Source: Candidatus Latescibacterota bacterium (GTDB lineage Bacteria; Latescibacterota; MVCY01). Taken from it: a stretch of DNA of 9,270 nucleotides. The stretch covers positions 1 through 9,270 of the forward strand of contig DAOVPH010000057.1 of the NCBI GenBank assembly GCA_030629295.1, in the 5' to 3' direction. The translations under genes and the position numbers were made by a program. Under the pieces are notes generated by a model, which did no database searches, was not told the origin of the DNA, and saw only the letters and a program-made list of their open reading frames with translations. Positions 6,992-9,270 of the stretch are shown piece after piece; within the stretch, counting starts at the first letter, position 1; the number at the start of each line of letters is the position of its first letter.

Positions 6992-7073
6992 TGTCATTGC
7001 GAGGAGCGAAGCGACGAAGCAATCCCTTTATTTGTGGGGGTTTGAGATTGCTTCGCTGGCGCTCGCAATGACA
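6992..7073. repeat. Palindromic intergenic repeat (GTCATTGCGAG type)
   Basis: The left arm (6992-7024) and right arm (7046-7073) pair perfectly over the outer 12 bases (TGTCATTGCGAG with CTCGCAATGACA) and the inner 9 bases (GAAGCAATC with GATTGCTTC). Between these paired blocks is an asymmetric bulge of 12 against 7 bases, and the loop is 21 bases. Arms of this kind, rich in GCGAAGC, are known as scattered palindromic elements in many bacterial genomes. It sits in the gap after cdaA and may stabilise or end that transcript. No coding sequence or transposase accompanies it. Confidence 0.8.
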
Positions 7074-7129
7074 AATCACTGTAATATTATTTAGTTAACA
7101 TTGTAGTAGCAAACGGAACATGCGACAAC

Positions 7130-7135
7130 AAGGAG
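7130..7135 (+). promoter_or_regulatory. Ribosome binding site that fixes a GTG start
   Basis: AAGGAG sits nine bases before the GTG at 7145-7147. The nearest upstream ATG (7120-7122) is in a frame that closes at once, so GTG is the likely start of the methyltransferase gene. Confidence 0.75.
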
Positions 7136-7144
7136 ATTTATAAG

Positions 7145-8065
7145 GTGGATTGGAGACAGATGTTTGACCACTGGGGCATTCTGCTTGCCGACGGTGCCTG
7201 GGGCACCCAGATTGAGAAAAGGGGCCTGGCCGTGGGAGAATGCCCGGAAAGCTGGAATTTGGAACATCCAGACCAGATCAGAGAGATCGCTTCCTCTTAC
7301 TTAGAGGCCGGAGCCCAGATCGTGCTGACCAACACCTTCGGAGGAAACCGCCTTAAACTGAGGAAATCTGGGTTAGCTGACAAAGTAGAGGAGATAAACC
7401 GGGTGGGAGTGGAGCTTTCCCGAGAGGCGGTGAACGGAGGTGCCCTGGTGTTCGCCTCGCTGGGACCCACCGGGGAGTTTCTGGAACCTCTGGGGACGCT
7501 GACGGAGGCCGAGATGATCGAGGTCTTCGCCCAGCAGGTCCGGGCCTTTGCGGCCGCAGGTGCCGATGGAGTGGTGGCCGAGACGATGATGGACTTAGCC
7601 GAGGCCCGCTGTGCCCTGCGGGCTGTGCGAGACTCTTCTGACCTGCCGGCGGCGGTATGTATGACCTTCACCAATGGTCCGGCAGGCTATGCTACAGTGA
7701 TGGGCGTCACTCCGCAGCAGGCAGCCACCGAATTAGACAAGGCAGGGGCAAATTTAGTGGGCGCTAACTGCGGCACGGGTATTGAGGATATGATAGAAGT
7801 GATCCGCCTGATGAGGCCGGCGACAGCAAAACCCTTGTGGGCCAAGCCTAACGCTGGAGTTCCTGAACTGGTGGACGGAAAGACCCTTTTCCGGCAAGCC
7901 CCTGAGGAGATGGCAAGTCATCTCCCCACCCTGGTCGAAGCTGAGGCCAAAGTGGTGGGAGGCTGCTGCGGCACTACCCCAGAGCACATCCGGGCGATGG
8001 CCCAGAAGGTGAAGGCGCTGCTGGATAAGAATTACAAGAGAACTTACGCAACAAAAGGAGACTAA
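7145..8065 (+). CDS. Homocysteine S-methyltransferase family protein (stand-alone)
   Basis: This 306-residue protein is the zinc-dependent homocysteine-binding barrel found as the N-terminal module of MetH and as the single-domain BhmT/MmuM enzymes. Such enzymes move a methyl group to homocysteine to make methionine. Visible signatures are ILLADGAWGTQIEKRG (12-27), LTNTFGGNRLKL (61-72), SLGPTGEFLEP (105-115), ETMMDL (146-151), GANCGTG (206-212) and GGCCGTTPEHI (272-282). The three zinc cysteines are Cys209, Cys274 and Cys275. No B12-binding, methylfolate or activation domain is attached, so the methyl donor cannot be told from sequence. It may be a separate corrinoid protein, a betaine or S-methylmethionine. 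It starts with GTG behind a good AAGGAG and lies alone on its strand after a 207-base gap, so it is probably its own unit. Codon use looks somewhat richer in G and C than in its neighbours, without other signs of transfer. Confidence 0.88.
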   Translation: MDWRQMFDHWGILLADGAWGTQIEKRGLAVGECPESWNLEHPDQIREIASSYLEAGAQIVLTNTFGGNRLKLRKSGLADKVEEINRVGVELSREAVNGGALVFASLGPTGEFLEPLGTLTEAEMIEVFAQQVRAFAAAGADGVVAETMMDLAEARCALRAVRDSSDLPAAVCMTFTNGPAGYATVMGVTPQQAATELDKAGANLVGANCGTGIEDMIEVIRLMRPATAKPLWAKPNAGVPELVDGKTLFRQAPEEMASHLPTLVEAEAKVVGGCCGTTPEHIRAMAQKVKALLDKNYKRTYATKGD

Positions 8066-8385
8066 AAGACTTGGCTCAGAACAAGTCCCTTCGTTAAAAT
8101 ATGATCTGACTTATAGCAAGGACGGTGTCGATCTGTCCCCTGATCAGCTAGATGTTGTCTATGACGCCCACCCAACGCTTGCAGACACTGCAACAACATA
8201 TTCGGGCGATTATGAGGTTGCGCGGTGACAAAGACAAAGCCGTAATCCCAATTCTACAACGTACTCTGGAAGAAAAACTGAAACAATGAGTTATAGATAT
8301 TTTGTAACGCCGTGAAGACCACGCGCATCCTGTGACATTGGCAACCTCATCTCGATCATCCCCTCCCCCCAGCTACAGTCACCGG
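8066..8385. other. Gene-poor convergent intergenic stretch
   Basis: These 320 bases lie between the ends of the plus-strand methyltransferase and the minus-strand Lhr gene. A possible start (TTG at 8071, about 10 bases after an AAGGAG overlapping the methyltransferase end) closes after eight codons, and the same frame has two more stops before a 45-codon ORF opens at 8152. Another frame (about 8064-8228) is open without an evident start. I see no U-tracted terminator, tRNA or clear repeat. It may be decayed coding sequence, but I recognise no family. Confidence 0.5.
8152..8289 (+). CDS. Possible small protein of 45 residues, unknown
   Basis: This short open frame opens with ATG TTG TCT ATG, so a second possible start is at 8161, and ends with TGA at 8289. 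The product would be mostly charged and helical, with segments such as TPTQRLQTLQQHIRAIM and a C-terminal LQRTLEEKLKQ that has the look of an amphipathic helix. No convincing ribosome site precedes either ATG. A stop lies directly upstream in frame at 8149-8151. It could be a genuine small gene, the tail of a decayed one, or chance. I do not recognise a family and assign no function. Confidence 0.3.
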   Translation: MLSMTPTQRLQTLQQHIRAIMRLRGDKDKAVIPILQRTLEEKLKQ

Positions 8386-9270
8386 TCAAACCTGCCGATG
8401 ATAGATCATTGCCTTATACTCATCTCGAAAGCCAAGCGATTTCAGGTAAGGAACGATCTCGGAGCCGCGCACCGGCTGCCCGTCCCAGTACTCGACCTTC
8501 ACCGCTCGAATTCTCCTCAACCCACCCGACCCCTCAAGCAGTTGTGGCAACAAACCGAGGGCTTCTCTCTTTTCATTCCCCGAAAGATCCCGCAGCGGGG
8601 TCAATCGACTTCCCCGCCCTTCAACGGCCAGCACAGGCATACCTTCCGCCAGAACCAGATAGTTGCCCGGATGGCGTAGAAACCGCCACTGCGAGTCCAC
8701 AGGGTGCAGAAGCGGCAGAGGTGAGGCCGCACCATAGAGGTTGGCAGGATCGCAGGCATTGATCAGGATCATTGAACTATAGTGATCTTTCAGCTCCTTT
8801 CTGCTGTGACTGGTGAGCTGATCGGCTGCCTGGGGCAGGGCAAACTGCCCTCCGGAAAAACCTTTCACGAAGAAACCTCTCCGGATCTCTCCGCGCCATT
8901 CTAAGCGCACCAGCGTCTGGTACAACAGTCGCCAGGGCAAACCTCTTCCTGCAAGCGCATATAACTCCCGGCACAGCATCCCATAACGACACAGCAGTTG
9001 ACGGGCCAGAACCTCCAGACTTCCCTCCTCCACATCGGCTTCGGCCTGGATTGGCTGGGGCAACAGTAAGGCCCTGGCCGCATTTTGGCGAAATCTCAGG
9101 CCAAACAGGGGAGACCCCACCAGTTCCTCGACCACCAGCTCCTCAAGGTTATCGGACCTGACGCCTCGGATAACCTCCACAGCGGGGCCTATATCCCTCA
9201 GAGTGAGGCGGAAGAGGATTCCCGCGCCGGAATGCATCGACTCGGGCTGAATCTGCCACTGGCGGCGGAA
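8386..9270 (-). CDS. lhr: Lhr-family DNA helicase, C-terminal 294 residues (partial)
   Basis: The frame is open to the right edge, so the ATG at 9237 is internal and the helicase motor lies outside the window. Lhr proteins are large ATP-dependent DNA helicases linked to repair. The visible part begins with a segment typical of the core's accessory domain, SPLFGLRFRQNAARALLLP (9114-9058). It passes after about 16 residues into a winged-helix-like stretch with LARQLLCRYGM, then LPWRLL, GEIRRGFFVKGF and GGQFALP. The end has DPANLYGA (about 8754-8731) followed by the terminal sheet typical of bacterial Lhr C termini, whose C-terminal domain resembles AlkZ-type glycosylases. In the 1500-residue Lhr proteins I recall, several hundred residues separate the first segment from the second, so this looks like a compact form. 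It runs convergently with the methyltransferase gene. Family call is firm; the exact subtype is not. Confidence 0.85.
   Translation of the reverse strand, partial: FRRQWQIQPESMHSGAGILFRLTLRDIGPAVEVIRGVRSDNLEELVVEELVGSPLFGLRFRQNAARALLLPQPIQAEADVEEGSLEVLARQLLCRYGMLCRELYALAGRGLPWRLLYQTLVRLEWRGEIRRGFFVKGFSGGQFALPQAADQLTSHSRKELKDHYSSMILINACDPANLYGAASPLPLLHPVDSQWRFLRHPGNYLVLAEGMPVLAVEGRGSRLTPLRDLSGNEKREALGLLPQLLEGSGGLRRIRAVKVEYWDGQPVRGSEIVPYLKSLGFRDEYKAMIYHRQV

Noticed and set aside
7297..7674. A minus-strand frame inside the methyltransferase gene
   Set aside because: It is antisense to a well supported barrel protein and shows low-complexity Ala/Ser/Arg composition.
8068..8087. Six-base-pair hairpin just after the methyltransferase stop
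   Set aside because: No U-tract follows, so it does not qualify as a rho-independent terminator.
8291..8359. A 22-codon minus-strand ORF behind a GGGGGAGGGG run, just downstream of lhr
   Set aside because: The purine run looks like a ribosome site, but the ORF is very short and matches nothing I know; chance is more likely.
8332..8762. Overlapping plus-strand frames across the Lhr end
   Set aside because: They are antisense to the Lhr coding sequence, proline- and arginine-rich, and match nothing.
1..9270. CRISPR array, insertion sequence, phage or toxin-antitoxin system
   Set aside because: No regularly spaced direct repeats, transposase, integrase or paired small toxin-like genes were seen on either strand.

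Overview
This window looks like the chromosome of a bacterium of roughly balanced base composition. It is mostly housekeeping genes with a few local oddities. The tRNA gene does not encode its 3' CCA, a Gram-positive-type membrane diadenylate cyclase (cdaA) is present, and a palindromic GTCATTGCGAG-type repeat lies between genes. Together these argue against an enterobacterial relative and fit a Gram-positive, deltaproteobacterial-like or uncultured-phylum bacterium. I cannot assign a phylum from the sequence alone. I see no phage, insertion sequence, CRISPR array or toxin-antitoxin module.

Region 1 (1-1773, minus strand) is an arginine biosynthesis operon. argG (complete) and argH (3' part outside the window) overlap by ATGA. 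argG has a strong AGGAGG ribosome site and a good candidate promoter.

Region 2 (1774-2117) is a divergent control region. An argG promoter and a plus-strand promoter face away from each other, with an imperfect inverted repeat between their -35 boxes. It also holds a tRNA with anticodon CAU and a rho-independent terminator.

Region 3 (2118-6937, plus strand) is a tight cluster: tilS, ftsH (17 bp overlap), folE (1 bp spacer), a broken remnant of folP, then cdaA. TilS makes lysidine in a CAU-anticodon isoleucine tRNA, FtsH is the membrane AAA protease, FolE starts folate synthesis and CdaA makes c-di-AMP. The folP remnant, last 40 or so codons only and hidden in what looks like a 135 bp spacer, is the most informative finding. 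It shows that this was once a tilS-ftsH-folE-folP-cdaA operon, similar to ftsH-folP-cdaA orders known elsewhere, and that dihydropteroate synthase has been lost from this locus. The usual cdaA partner (cdaR/ybbR) and glmM do not follow.

Region 4 (6938-8065) has a palindromic repeat, then a stand-alone homocysteine S-methyltransferase-type gene with a GTG start and a good ribosome site. Region 5 (8066-8385) is a gene-poor convergent junction with only a doubtful 45-residue ORF. Region 6 (8386-9270, minus strand) is the C-terminal end of an Lhr-family DNA helicase, which seems shorter in its middle than the large bacterial Lhr proteins.

I found no convincing undescribed system. The points most worth a second look are the folP decay next to an intact folE, the CAU tRNA and terminator placed directly before tilS, and the compact Lhr.
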